Shown here: one piece after another, positions 20,663 to 32,055 of the stretch
How the letters are laid out: each line of letters starts with the position of its first letter
Position numbering within the stretch: the first letter of the stretch is position 1
Assembly (NCBI GenBank): GCA_022495995.1
Contig: JAFEMH010007465.1
Location: 1-64,000 of the forward strand
Direction: 5' to 3'
Length of the DNA: 64,000 bases
Origin: Adenophora triphylla var. japonica
Lineage: Eukaryota; Streptophyta; Magnoliopsida; Asterales; Campanulaceae
The notes under the pieces: model-generated
Told to the model about the DNA's origin: nothing
The model's input: only the letters and a program-made list of their open reading frames with translations
Database searches by the model: none
Made by a program: the position numbers and the translations under genes

Positions 20663-23600
20663 TTAAAGAAGAACTTTAGGATAAACAATATTTGTAGTGT
20701 CTGTGTCATCTTTTGAGGGCAAGAGGATCACTATCCTACTGAATGTAGTATATCGAGATAAAGCAACGTATAGTTGACCTTGAGTGAAAATCGGTGTCCG
20801 AAGATCAATGACGACAAATCTAACAGATTGACCTTGTGACTTATTTATGGTCATTGCAAAGCACAACCTAATCGAAAATTGGCGCCTTGTAATGGGAATA
20901 GTAAGTTCGGTCGAAGAAGGAGTAAAGGAAATTCTTGGTATAAATACCAAATCGCCTGCTTTATCTTCGGTCAAAATTTCAGCCTCAATAATCTGTTGCC
21001 CACATCGAACCACCCTTAATCTTGTTCCATTGCAAAGACCATCTCTTGGTGCAAGATTCCTCAACAAAATAATTGGACAACCAACTTTCAACTGCAAGTG
21101 TGAAAGAGGAAGACCAGGAGGATTCAATGAGTTCAAATATTATATTGGGTATCGATTAGCCATGATCGGATCACGCATATCATCATCCACATTTTTGTCT
21201 GCTGATAGATAAGTAACGAAATCACCGGGAAATATCTGTAATGAATCAAGATTTATAGCATTGACATCATCATTCTGTGGGGATAGAATTGTACGATCAG
21301 TTAAGAACTGTGCAGAAGAAGTCTCTAGTCTGTCCAAATCTGGATAAACTTCTTTGATTAGTTGAATAACGGTGTTGCACTTTCGAATTATTGGAGGTAG
21401 TTTGATGATTTCATTTGGATTGGTTCCCACCTGTCATTGGATTAGTTAATAATTAATTATAAACACTTATTAACAAAAAATTTAAATTAAATGTAAAAGT
21501 TTACCTCATTTAAATAGGTTGCAAATTCAACATTCGCTGAATCATTTCGATCTAGTCGCATGTTCTTCGATAGAGTTAAGACGTGTATCTTTTTCCATAT
21601 TGCAGATCTTTGAAGAGTTGATCCCACAATATGCTCACGATAGCCTTTAGGTATTACGGGCAAAGTTTGATGGAAATCTCCTCCAAATACTACAGTAATT
21701 CCACCAAAAGGTCTATCATCATCACGAACGTCTTGAAGGCATCGGTCAACGGCCTCAACGCAATGACGATGTTGCATAGGAACCTCATCCCATATTATCA
21801 ATTTTGCCTCTCGAAAAAGTTGTGCATGAATAGATTGCTTCGTGAATGAACATACAGTGTCTTCTAATACATTTAGTGGCAAACAAAATGTAGAATGTGC
21901 GGTTCTGTCACCGACCAACAATAACGATGCAATTCCAGATGATGCAACACAAATGACTATATTACCAAGCGATCGACTCACTCCTGCATTTTTGTTGTAC
22001 AAAAATATTTTACCCGTTCCCGCACCTCCATTCAAGAAGAAGATCCTCCCTTGATTTTCATTCACCGAAGAGATCACAACGTCGAAACAGTGTCGTTGAC
22101 CTACATTCAATCGATTGATATTTTCTTTTGCACCAGTTGTGCGATCGTCATATTGAAGTTGTGAATGTTCCCATAAAAGCCTGTTGTTGCCCATCATTTG
22201 TGTCCAATTATCAAGTGGGAGTGGCATTGGTGGAAAATTTTGTAAGCATTTTCCAGATTCTTGCAATATTTCATTCAAGAGATACAAACCGTAATCTACT
22301 ATTTGTCTGTCATTCAGATTAAGAATTCCAAATTGTGTACGCAATTTGTGTGGAAGATCATCACATATATTCATTGCAAACTTATTCTACAGCTCATCGG
22401 GCTGCAACGGAGAACATTGTGTTAGAATAAGCGCAAACAATCTTCTTAATTGGTATCCAATCTTCATAACTGATGCTTCTTCTAAACATTGCATCCATTC
22501 TTCATCATTTTCTAGAAGACCACATGCAGCACATGTATGTAGTATGCAAAATACCATTGTATGTCCGTAAATTTTACCATGATGTTGGCCCTTTAACATT
22601 AATTAATAAGAGACGGAGATAAACTCTCTAGCCGCTAGAGGGGCTAGCAAAATATATTCTACCAATTGCCTTTCTTGGATGAATTGAATGTCTTCGTTTC
22701 CAACATTTACCCTGCCATGTGTAATGCTTTGGCATTCTTGATAAGTTAAACTTCGAGCCCTTTGGTCAGATGCACAACATATAAAAAAACCCATTAATTT
22801 TGTTACTTTCCCCTCGACTTGTTGAACTATCTCCTCTCGTGAACGTCTTGAATCGTAAGAACCATTATGTTCGTCTTCTAGATATAGATCCAATCAAACA
22901 ACATTAGGCAATTCTTCATGTAAACTATTGCCAAATAACTGCCATGCAGCTTCTGGCAGACCAACATATCTTGTATCAAGATATTGTTGGATCTTATCAC
23001 CTCTTCCCAAAACCATTGTTGTTCGGTCATGACCTTTGTGTATGTACTTATTAATGTACTTAACACATGTCGATCCAGCACATACCTCCACATTAATATG
23101 ACAGTCAAACATCTCCGTGAGATAAGGATTATAAGGTACAACATCTCGATTATCTACCTCTTTCCCTCGAACTATCAATACAACTCCATTATCTTGGCGA
23201 CGATAGGATGGATAACCTTCATTATCAATAGAAGTTGTTTCAGAAAATGGTTTAGGGTATCTTTTCTTACAGAAACTATTCTCCATATATGGAGCACTTG
23301 AGTTTCTGGTGCCTCAAAGTCCATGTATCATACATCTCTTAACTGTGTCGAAAAGTACAGGTTTGCTATCTGGATCTGGTAACTCGGCACATACCACCCT
23401 ATCAACTTGTTCCGGAGTTTTGATCTTATACGATTGTGCGAGAAAAAATAGAGCATGCATATGCGGTAATCCCCTTTTCTGAAATTCAATTGCGAAAACA
23501 TATGCTTCTATTATTCCAAACACCCTTTCATTTTTTACTACATGCATTAAATGTCTTCTCTTCAATTCAAAAACTCGAGCAACCAAATCTGGTGGATCCG

Positions 23601-23849
23601 ATGCAGTTTGATTAGGAAGTAGAGCATCACTAATTTCTGGCCAAGCTGGGTTGGCTGTCATGGTTAAAAAAATATCTGGATGCCCGTAAGCGCGAGTAAT
23701 AGCCATAGAATCCTGGAAAATTTCATACATCTGCCTTGGTCCACCGATGAAAGAAGATGGTAGGATAAATCTTGTTCCAATTTGATCAGGTCTTGCACCC
23801 TCTTCATGAAAAATTTCTTGAAGATCTTTATACCGTTCAAATCGAACAA
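20663..23849 (-). pseudogene. Helitron Rep-PIF1 helicase (RepHel), N-terminus missing
   Basis: One frame, interrupted by in-frame stops, runs right to left. The Rep part (23730-22600) has the HUH histidines in QKRGLPHMHALFFL and the conserved VKYINKYIHKGHDR tyrosine-lysine motif, expected to cut and join single strands. The helicase (22374-20663) has Walker A GGAGTGK, a Walker B-like [18 protein letters not shown], and the C-terminal MTINKSQGQ and LYVALSR. A 74-base intron at 21504-21431 has GTAAAC and GACAG borders. Stops near 23314, 22894, 22600, 22387 and 21138 lie in frame, so decay is mostly by point mutation. It is shorter than a full RepHel because the N-terminal third is gone. Confidence 0.93.
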
Positions 23850-23851
23850 AT

Positions 23852-24114
23852 AACCACTACTACTACCACTTCTATCACTACCACTACCACTATACTACCA
23901 CTACCACTACCACTACTACCACCACTACTACCCCCACTACCACCACTACTACTACTACCACTACTACTACCACCACTACCCCCACTACCACCACTACTAC
24001 TACTACCACTACTACCACCACTACTACCACTACTACTACTACCACCACCACTACTACCACCACCACTACTACTACTACCACTACTATCACTACCACTACC
24101 ACTATACTATCACT
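23852..24114. repeat. (CCA/CTA)n microsatellite
   Basis: Long run of CAC TAC and CCA CTA triplets, continued at 24468-24506. It begins where the Rep reading frame ends. The valine-rich minus-strand ORF here is only the repeat. Confidence 0.95.
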
Positions 24115-24467
24115 ACCTCGGGATGACCAAAACCGATTTTGGGCCCGGTTCCGGTTCGAAAAATGTATGACCCTTAACCGGCCCGGATTGCTCACGGTTC
24201 CAGTTAATCCAGTTCCGGTTTTCTCCCCGGTTCGTCCGATTCCGGGCTTTTTCCGATCCGGTTCTATTGAAAAACAATGAATTTTCGTCCGGTTCCGGGC
24301 TTTTTCCGGTCCGGTTCACCATTTTGGTGATCCTTAACCGGCCCGACTCCAAACCGGTTCCGGTTACCCCGATTTCGGTTTCCTTGACGATTTATGGCGG
24401 TTCCGGGCTTTTCCGATCCGATTTCAGTCAGATTTTCCGGTTCCGGTCCGGTTTGGCCATCCCTACC
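24115..24467. mobile_element. hAT-like MITE inside the microsatellite
   Basis: A 350-base unit with many CCGGTTCCGG words is embedded in the triplet repeat. Its left end reads CGGGATGACCAAAACCG and its right end, reversed, TAGGGATGGCCAAACCGG, an imperfect inverted repeat of the kind found at hAT ends. A target duplication cannot be recognised inside a repeat. It has no coding capacity. Confidence 0.6.
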
Positions 24468-24506
24468 ACTACCACTACCACTACTACCACTACCACCACT
24501 ATACCT

Positions 24507-24960
24507 ATTCCATAACTGTTTTTAATTCTGTTAAAAACTGTTAAAAAGTTAACATTTTTAATTCAAAAAGTTAACTGTTTTTTAAAAAACGGTTAAAAAG
24601 ATAACTTTTTTATTCAAAAACTTTTAGAAAATTAATTTTTTCGTAACTGTTTTTAATTATTCTAAAAATTTCTTTTAAAAACCCAATTTGAAAATATAAA
24701 AAAAAGTTAAGTTTTATTTCTTTCAAATTCATAACTTTTTTATATAACTTTTTGCAATAAATTTCAGGACTAACCAACATCTAAAATAGTTTTCTTTATA
24801 AAAAAAATTGAAAAAACAATAAAAAATGTTAATATATAATATCGAACTTAACAGAAACTGTTAAAAAGTTAACTGTTTTTTTAAAAAACTGTTAAAAAGT
24901 TAGTCCCAAAAATAATTGGCTCCAAAAATATAGTCTACAAATTCACCCCTCCCCCTCTCT
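24507..24960. other. AT-rich stretch with GTTAAC palindromes
   Basis: Runs such as CTGTTAAAAAGTTAAC and its inverse recur near 24530, 24560, 24590 and 24850-24900, so the single strand could fold. No ORF or known element is visible. Confidence 0.4.
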
Positions 24961-24972
24961 TTTCCCCACGAA

Positions 24973-25130
24973 ATGAATGAAATGTTAAATCTCTTTTCCA
25001 GGCGTGCTCTCATCTCCCCCTCCCCCCAAGACGCCATTTCATACCAAGACGCATCCACTCTCAAGGGCCTTCTTTCTCTCTCCTCCGAGTCTCCTTCCCT
25101 CCTCTCTCTAGCCGACGCTCTCAACCTCAG
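24973..25130 (+). CDS. Orphan first exon of an unidentified gene
   Basis: An ATG at 24973 opens 158 bases encoding MNEMLNLFSRRALISPSPPQ and then DAISYQDASTLKGLLSLS, SESPSLLSLADALNLR, ending at a good donor CTCAG/GTATTA. Codon choice and the donor look like a real plant exon. I do not recognise the protein. The intron continues to 25351, where a copia element interrupts it, and again from 31680 to 31775, where a CDC20 exon follows. Joining the two exons (phase 2 to phase 0) would put CDC20 out of frame, so they probably come from two genes and were brought together by capture or template switching. Confidence 0.45.
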
Positions 25131-25346
25131 GTATTAATTACTTGATTTTTACTTAATTCGAATAATTTGCTGAATTAGGGTTTAAAATCTGATTCAAAAG
25201 CCTTAAGTTTGTGCCTTAATTCGTTCTGTTAACATAATTATCAAGTTTGGGCATCAATTCCTTAATTCCTCATCCACGGTGAACATCAAAATTGTTCTGT
25301 GTTTTTATTCCCTTTGAAAATTTTGAATATGTATTTCGGATTGGGT

Positions 25347-25351
25347 AATAA
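25347..25351. repeat. Target site duplication, left copy (AATAA)
   Basis: AATAA precedes the left copia LTR and is repeated at 31675-31679 after the right LTR. Confidence 0.92.
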
Positions 25352-26247
25352 TGTAGGGATTTTAGGTTAGGCTTCTTAAGGAAATAACAAAGAAGGATGA
25401 GAAAGATAACGGAAATTATAACGGAAATTGAAAAGCAAACCACAAATAGTCGAGTCTTGTGTTTAACACAATTTCCGTAAGAAGTATTTATCCCGCACAG
25501 GTGCTTACGGTTAATGACAAACTTCTCGTGAGATGAAACGACTTCTAATTGTTAATAGGAGCACACCAAATTAACAATTCTAACGAACAATAGAAAGTTT
25601 GGAACTTTGGACTTGAAGGAATTTAATGCAACAAGATGAAATGATTATGCTTGGTTAATCTATCTCAAAATATGTGTAGGAAGGCTCAATTTACTGTGTG
25701 AATGAATTGAAATTCGGAGGGGAAGTATATAAGGAGAGTCAAAGGGGTTTGTGTCTTTTCCTTGAAAAGGCACACCTTTTCTTTTGAATTGGCGCCTGTT
25801 CAGGAACTGCTCGGCCGAGTCAAGGGACTCGCTCGGCCGAGCGCCAAGATGCACGCCCGAGTCCATTGAACTGCACGGCCGTGTCAATCATACTGCTCGA
25901 CCGAGCAAGGCATATGCATCGGTCGAGCAAGATTGTCCAGAGACTTGGCCAATTTGCTATGCTCTACTCGGCCGAGTCAAGGACTCGCTCGGCCGAGCAC
26001 ATCAAACCATATCAAAAACCCTTTAAACAACTCTCGTTAAGTTACAAATCTTTTGTCATTAATTTCTCATTCACCCGAAAATGGTTTTGAGACAATAAAT
26101 GAGATTCATAATCTACACTAAATGTAGAATACATTTTGTAACTTACTTTGTTAACAAATAACGAACTCTGTTGGAAGTTAATGAACTTCCATTAGAAAGT
26201 TAGGTCAACGACAAGTCAAACATAACTTTCGTTACCCATTTCCAACA
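25352..26247 (-). repeat. 3' LTR of the copia element
   Basis: Contains a cluster of palindromes on CTCGGCCGAG between 25809 and 26001 (four exact copies, plus ACGGCCGT and CTCGACCGAG variants), about 80 bases upstream, on the minus strand, of a TATA box at 25725-25733. Confidence 0.95.
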
Positions 26248-26790
26248 ATCCCCCACATGAATGACAATTAATGCATGTATGCAATTTCATCCAAAAGTTC
26301 CGGCGAACTATTATTACATCGAGATAGATAGCTTGTGGCTTTGAATCTCCCCTAGTGAAATATTATCGAATATACTAGCCATTTGGTAGCGAGTCGCTTT
26401 GAACCAGTAACTGTATGATGTATACCAAGACAACAATACTCACATAATAATAGCTCTAACAGTTATTGTTCTCACGTTTTGTCCATTTCGGCCCTGGACC
26501 GTATCTCATTTCATAAGCGTTCACATTAGAAGCGGCCATGTTACTTCTCGCTTATATAGGTGATTCATACTATTAGGAGTATCCTGCACTACTCCACCCG
26601 TAGGTATAGGAATCATTAAAAGTTTTCTCAACTTATTCTCACCACTACTGCAGGTGCTTATACTTGGATGTTCTGGGAATGAGTATTCAACATCTCCAGG
26701 TCATTCAACCGAGTTGTTGTTTCCAAGTGATTCTACTAGAACTTATAGCTTGGTTGTCTTATTGAACCAAGGGCATGGGATCTCCAATTC

Positions 26791-27677
26791 TCAAGGTTGA
26801 GTGTCCACCATGAGTTCTTTTATTGTGGGTTTTAAGCCCATTCCCCTTAACAGTTGATCTCTATTTATACCTTTCGCAAACGGATCCGCTATGTTATCAT
26901 TTGACTTCACATAGTCAATTGTGATAACCCCATTCTTGATCAACTGTCTAATGGTATCATGTCTACGACAGATATGTCTAGACTTACCATTATACATACT
27001 ACTCTGTGCCCTTCCTATTGCTGATTGAATATCACAATGTATTAATACAGCAGGCACAGGTTTATTCCAACAAAGAATATCCTCCATGAAGTTCTTAAGC
27101 CATTCTGCTTCTTCACCAGCTTTATCTAAAGCTATAAACTCAGATTCCATCGTGGATCTGGCTATACACGTTTGTTTGGAGGATTTCCATGACACTGCTC
27201 CTCCACCAATTGTGAATACATATCCACTTGTGGATTTAGAGTCTTTTGTGTCTGATATCCAATTAGCATCACAGTATCCTTCTAATACTGTTGGATATCT
27301 CTTATAAAGTATCCCATGATTAATAGTATACTTTAAATATCTCAATACCCTCATTAGTGCTTTCCAATGATCTGTATTGGATTACTCGTGAACCTGCTTA
27401 GTTTGCTCACTGAATATGCAATTTCTGGACGTATACAATTCGTTAAGTACATCAGACTGTCGACTATTCTTGCATACTCCAACTGAGAAACTGGTTCCCC
27501 TCTATTCTTTGCTAAGTGTAGAGTTAAGTCTACCGGTGTCTTAGCCGGAGGGCTGTTAATGACATTGAATTTTCGAAGTACATTTTCCAGATAATGGGAT
27601 TGTGATTGGACTATTCCTTCTAATGTTCTAGAAATCTTTATTCCTAATATGACATCGGCTAATCCCATGTCCTTCAT
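26791..27677 (-). pseudogene. Copia RNase H and end of RT
   Basis: Frame 27677-27354 (MKDMGLADVILGIKI) continues RT after an in-frame TGA near 27693. Frame 27354-26791 holds the copia RNase H with [20 protein letters not shown], the MESEF motif and a second Asp in HCDIQSA. A single-base shift near 27385 separates the two. The end is 540 bases from the 3' LTR, and that gap has no ORF. Confidence 0.9.
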
Positions 27678-27692
27678 GTCAAAGTGTTTCTT

Positions 27693-30527
27693 TCACAAGC
27701 CTTTGGTATTCATGATCAATTCATGAGTACTTCCCATTATCAACATGTCATCCACGTAAAGACAGACAATTACAAATGATTCAGATGTTCCTTTGATATA
27801 GACACACTTGTCACATTCATTTATCTTGAATCCATTTGACAACATAGTTCGATCAAACTTCTCATGCCATTGTTTAGGTGCTTGTTTGAGTCCGTACAAC
27901 GACTTTACAAGTTTACACACCTTTTGCTCTTTACCTGGAACAACAAACCCTTCGGGTTGTTCCATGTAAATTTCTTCATCTAGCTCTCCATTTAGGAAGG
28001 CTGTCTTCACATCCATTTGGTGTATCTCAAGATTATGCACGGCTGCAATAGCTATAAGAACACGTATGGATGTGATCCTTGTGACAGGAGAATATGTATC
28101 GAAGAAGTCATATCCCTCCTTTTGTCTAAACCCTTTGGCTACCAGCCGGGCTTTGTACTTATCGATAGATCCATCTGCCCTGTACTTCCTTTTAAGGATC
28201 CATTTGCAGCCCAACGGTTTGCATCCTGGAGGAAGATCAACCAATTCCCATGTATTATTAAGCATTATGGATTCTATCTCACTGTTAATAGCCTCTTTCC
28301 AAAACGTACTGTCCGGTCCAGCTAACGCTTCTTTAACAGTAGCTGGTTCGTTTTCCAACATAAATGATAGAAAATCAGGACCAAAAGACTTTTTCACTCT
28401 TGCCCTTTTACTACGTCTAGGTCTTTCATCTTCTACTTGAGATGGACCGTTTATAGATTTATATGTTCTCTTTTGAGAATTACCTTCTTTCCTATCCTTG
28501 GCAGGAAAGATATTTTCAAAGAATACTGCATTCCTTGATTCTATTGTCATTCTTGTATTCATATCAGGAATTTCAGAGTTGCGCACTATGAATCGATAGG
28601 CACTACTGTTATTGGCATATCCAATAAAGATGCAGTCAACCGTCTTGGGACCGATCTTTACTTGCTTTGGTTTAGGTACTTCAACCTTAGCTAGACACCC
28701 CCACACTTTAAGGTATTTATAACACGTCCTACGATTATGCCATAATTCATAGGGTGTTTTCTCAATACCTTTCTTGGGTATCTTATTAAGAATATAGTTA
28801 GAAGTGAGTATAGCTTCCCCCCAGAAGTTGTCGGGTAAGCCTGAACTTATCAAAAATGTATTCATCATCTCTTTGAGAGTACGATTTTTGCGTTCAGCAA
28901 CTCCGTTAGACTGAGGGGTATATGGAGCCGTCGTTTGATGAATTATGCCAGATTCCCAACATAGTCCTTCAAACGGAGCTTCATATTCTCCTCCTCTATC
29001 ACTTCTAATTTTCTTAATCTTTAAGTTAAGTTGATTTTCAACTTCTTTCTTATAAGTCTCGAAAGCTCCTAAGGCTTCATCTTTACTTCTTAAGAGATAA
29101 ACATAACAATACTTCGTGAAATCGTCTATGAATGTAATGAAGTACTTTTTACCTCCTCGAGTTTGCACAAGTTTTAAATCACATATGTCGGTGTGAATTA
29201 ACTCGAGAGGAGTTGTGTTTCTTTGTATGGCATTAAATGGCGACTTCATCATTTTTACCTCAACACAAACTTCGCACTTATTAGTTGAATCAGATTTAGT
29301 CATTTGGATTAAATCTTGTTTCACTAATTTCTTAATAGTGTCGAAGTTTACATGACCTAATCTATCATGCCATAAGCTAGGACTTTCCGACAAGTAAACA
29401 TAAGAAACAACATTTTTATTCTTCGCACCTTGGCGGATAACATTCATCTTGAAAAGTCCCTTCTCGAGGTAACCCTTTCCAAGGAATAACCCATTCTTGG
29501 TTAGTACAAATTTGTCGGATTCAAAAACTAATATAAAATCGGCTTTACTTAACAAAGCACCGGAAACTAGATTCTTGCGGATGTCCGGAACATGCAGCAC
29601 ATCAAGCAAGGTCACTTCTTTCCTCGAGGTCATCTTCAATACAACATTTCCAATGCCTTGAACATCGGAAGTCGCTGAATTTCCCATATACAATTTCCTT
29701 CCTGAAATGGGAGTATAAGAAGAAAAGCTCTCCTTATTAACACAAATATGGCGGGTAGCCCCGGTATCTATCCACCATTCCTTTGGATTGTCATCCAAAT
29801 TGGCCACGTTTGCCTCGAAGATCACCGCAGCAAAATCAAGATCCATATCTTCGACATTGTTCGCCTCCTTCTTTGGATGGCGACAATCCTTTGCTAAATG
29901 GCCCGACATGCCACAATTATAGCATGCTCCTTTGAACTTCTTGGTTGAGGAGCCCTTGTTCTTCCCTCTCTTAGCATTCCCGGAATGCTTCCTTTTAGTG
30001 TCGCTAGTGCTTGCCTCGGCGAGATTGATTTTTGCCTCCATCTTGCCTTTGGTAGCCTTGGCTTCATTGTCTCGATTATTCTCTTCAATTTGAAGACGAA
30101 CAACTAAGTCCTCCAAAGTCATCTCTTTGCGCTTATGCTTGAGATAATTTTTGAAGTCCTTCCATGAAGGCGGCAACTTCTCTATGATTGATGCCACTTT
30201 GAACGGATCATTCATTATCATTTCTTCGGCATCAAGACCATGCAATATAAGTTGGAACTCATCAACTTGAGTTGTTACCAACATAGAATCCACCATTTTG
30301 AAGTCAAGATATTTGCCGACAACAAACTTCTTTGACCCGGCATCTTCAATCTTGTACTTCCTTTCCAAAGTATTCCATAATGCCTTGGCCAACTCGACGG
30401 TACTATACACATTATAGAGTGCATCGTCAAGTCCATTCAAAATGTAATTCTTACATAAAAAATTACCATGGTCCCAAGCCTCTTTGACCAAAAGCCTTTG
30501 AGGGTTCGGGATCACCATTTTGAACAA
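27693..30527 (-). pseudogene. Copia gag-protease-integrase-RT polyprotein
   Basis: One open frame of 944 codons. In order: the gag body ([17 protein letters not shown] at 47-63), a CCHC knuckle [14 protein letters not shown] near 200, protease active site [12 protein letters not shown] near 255, the pre-integrase [11 protein letters not shown], an integrase with D in HTDICDL, D in RSDRGGEYE and E in NGVAERKNR, and RT with [12 protein letters not shown] and the catalytic LYVDDML. The frame stops at a TGA just after RT. The N-terminus of gag is in another frame (30738-30463), so a shift near 30490 has split it. All catalytic residues that I can locate are present. Confidence 0.95.
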
Positions 30528-30738
30528 TCGGATCTTCTTTTAAGAACCGATGCAAACTTAGAGTGGTCAAGTAGAATAGCATCTTTTGTTTCCATCTCTT
30601 AAAATCTACCCCGATAAACTTTGGGGATTTCTCACCGTGAACCGAGTGAGTAGTAGCGGGTGCAACATTCTTAAGCGGTGCATCGCCTTGAGGGGGAGTA
30701 AGCCCGGATGATTCGGAGGTGTCTTTTTCACTTGCCAT
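30463..30738 (-). pseudogene. Copia gag N-terminus
   Basis: Starts MASEKDTSESSGLTPPQGDA only 41 bases from the LTR and contains FIGVDFKRWKQKMLFYLTTL, typical of the start of copia gag. It runs out of frame near 30490, where the main polyprotein frame takes over. Confidence 0.85.
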
Positions 30739-30763
30739 TGTAGGAACGCCTTAAGAAACGTCA

Positions 30764-30778
30764 AATACTTCTTACGAT
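30764..30778 (-). other. Primer-site position with complementarity to the LTR
   Basis: The bases next to the 5' LTR read, on the minus strand, ATCGTAAGAAGTATTTGACG. They do not match a tRNA 3' end. The 15 bases CGTAAGAAGTATTTG are exactly complementary, in the RNA, to the LTR segment at 30903-30917. Confidence 0.5.
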
Positions 30779-31674
30779 TGTAGGGATTTTAGGTTAGGCT
30801 TCTTAAGGAAATAACAAAGAAGGATGAGAAAGATAACGGAAATTATAACGGAAATTGAAAAGCAAACCACAAATAGTCGACTCTTGTGTTTAACACAATT
30901 TCCGTAAGAAGTATTTGTCCCGCACAGGTGCTTACGGTTAATGACAAACTTCTCGTGATATGAAACGACATCTAATTGTTAATAGGATCACACCAAATTA
31001 ACAATTCTAACGAACAATGGAAAGTTTGGAACTTTGGACTTGAAGGAATTTAATGCAACAAGATGAAATGATTATGCTTGGTTAATCTATCTCAAAATGT
31101 GTGTAGGAAGGCTCAATTTACTGTGTGAATGAATTGAAATTCGGAGGGGAAGTATATAAGGAGAGTCAAAGGGGTTTGTGTCTTTTCCTTGAAAAGGCAC
31201 ACCTTTTCTTTTGAATTGGCGCCTGTTCAGGAACTGGTCGGCCGAGTCAAGGGACTCGCTCGGCCGAGCGCCAAGATGCACGCCCGAGTCCAATGAACTG
31301 CACGGCCGTGTCAATCATACTGCTCGGCCGAGCAAGGCATATGCCTCGGTCGAGCAAGATTGTCCAGAGACTTGGCCAATTTGCTATGCTCTGCTCGGCC
31401 GAGTCAAGGACTCGCTCGGCCGAGCACATCAAACCATAACAAAAATCCTTTAAACAACTCTCGTTAAGTTACAAATCTTTTGTCATTAATTTCTCATTCA
31501 CCCGGAAATGGTTTTGAGACAATAAATGAGATTCATAATCTACACTAAATGTAGAATACATTTTGTAACTTACTTTGTTAACAAATAACGAACTCTGTTG
31601 AAAGTTAACGAACTTCCGTTAGAAAGTTAGGTCAACGACAAGTCAAACATAACTTTCGTTACCCATTTCCAACA
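30779..31674 (-). repeat. 5' LTR of the copia element
   Basis: Same length as the 3' LTR. The palindrome cluster lies at about 31236-31428 and the TATA box at 31152-31160 (minus strand CTTATATAC). It should be the active promoter of the element. Confidence 0.95.
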
Positions 31675-31679
31675 AATAA
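31675..31679. repeat. Target site duplication, right copy (AATAA)
   Basis: Identical to 25347-25351. Confidence 0.92.
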
Positions 31680-31775
31680 TGAAGGTGTTCTATTAATTTT
31701 TTCATAATTGGGGGTGGAGGGTCAGTGTTTTATTGAATATGGATTTCTGATTGGGTAAAATTTGTTTTTGAATAG

Positions 31776-32055
31776 TTGGATAGATTTATTCCTAATAGAT
31801 CAGCGATTGATTTCGATTATGCTCACTACATGCTGACGGAAGGGAGGAAAGAGACAAGGAGAATTCTGCAGTCAGTTAGCCTTCCAGGGAAGCTTACGCA
31901 TCTAGCAGAAACGTTCAACATGAATCGGACTCAGATTTTAGCTTTCAAGAACAAGCCACCAACACCAGTAGACGACATACATACGGATTACTCCTCATTA
32001 GTTCATCAGCCAAAAGCTGTGAAGACCCGTAGATACATTACTCCTCATGAAAGGA
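31776..32055 (+). pseudogene. CDC20: CDC20 N-terminal exon fragment
   Basis: After an intron end TTTTGAATAG, the frame reads LDRFIPNRSAIDFDYAHYML and TEGRKE, then LAETFNMNRTQILAFKNKPP, and ends near KAVKTRRYITPHER. This is the N-terminal region of plant CDC20 with its C-box (DRFIPNR), which in the intact protein contacts the anaphase-promoting complex. The WD40 propeller is wholly missing. Homology stops where the 186-bp repeat begins (32047), with a few shared bases at the joint. It is a processed-free genomic fragment, not a working gene, and is probably captured by a transposon or by repair. Confidence 0.85.

Larger units (their letters stand above)
19928..23850 (-). mobile_element. Decayed autonomous Helitron, 5' part lost
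   Basis: A Rep-helicase reading frame on the minus strand is followed by a Helitron-type 3' end: a hairpin, six bases, CTAG and then T from the host. Introns with good GT-AG borders are present in the helicase. The N-terminal part of Rep and the 5' TC terminus are missing; the frame runs into a (CCA/CTA)n microsatellite at 23852. The copy carries about five in-frame stops. Captured exons at 24973-32055 may have belonged to the same element, but no 5' end shows this. Confidence 0.85.
25352..31674 (-). mobile_element. Complete Ty1/copia retrotransposon, 6323 bp
   Basis: Two LTRs of 896 bases each (25352-26247, 30779-31674), starting TGTAGGG and ending CCAACA on the plus strand, enclose one gag-pol on the minus strand, and AATAA is duplicated at the ends. 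The LTRs differ at only about a dozen positions, so insertion is fairly recent. Gag-pol needs only two frameshifts and one in-frame stop to be followed from end to end. The polypurine tract is the minus-strand TGTGGGGGAT before the left LTR. It sits in the intron between the orphan exon and the CDC20 fragment. No tRNA-type primer site is visible next to the 5' LTR. Confidence 0.96.

Noticed and set aside
23772..24195. Poly-valine and poly-leucine ORFs
   Set aside because: Translations of the (CCA/CTA)n microsatellite.
25784..26026. Plus-strand ORFs across the copia LTR palindromes (both LTRs)
   Set aside because: Short, on the non-coding strand of the element, and produced by the repeated CGGCCGAG words.
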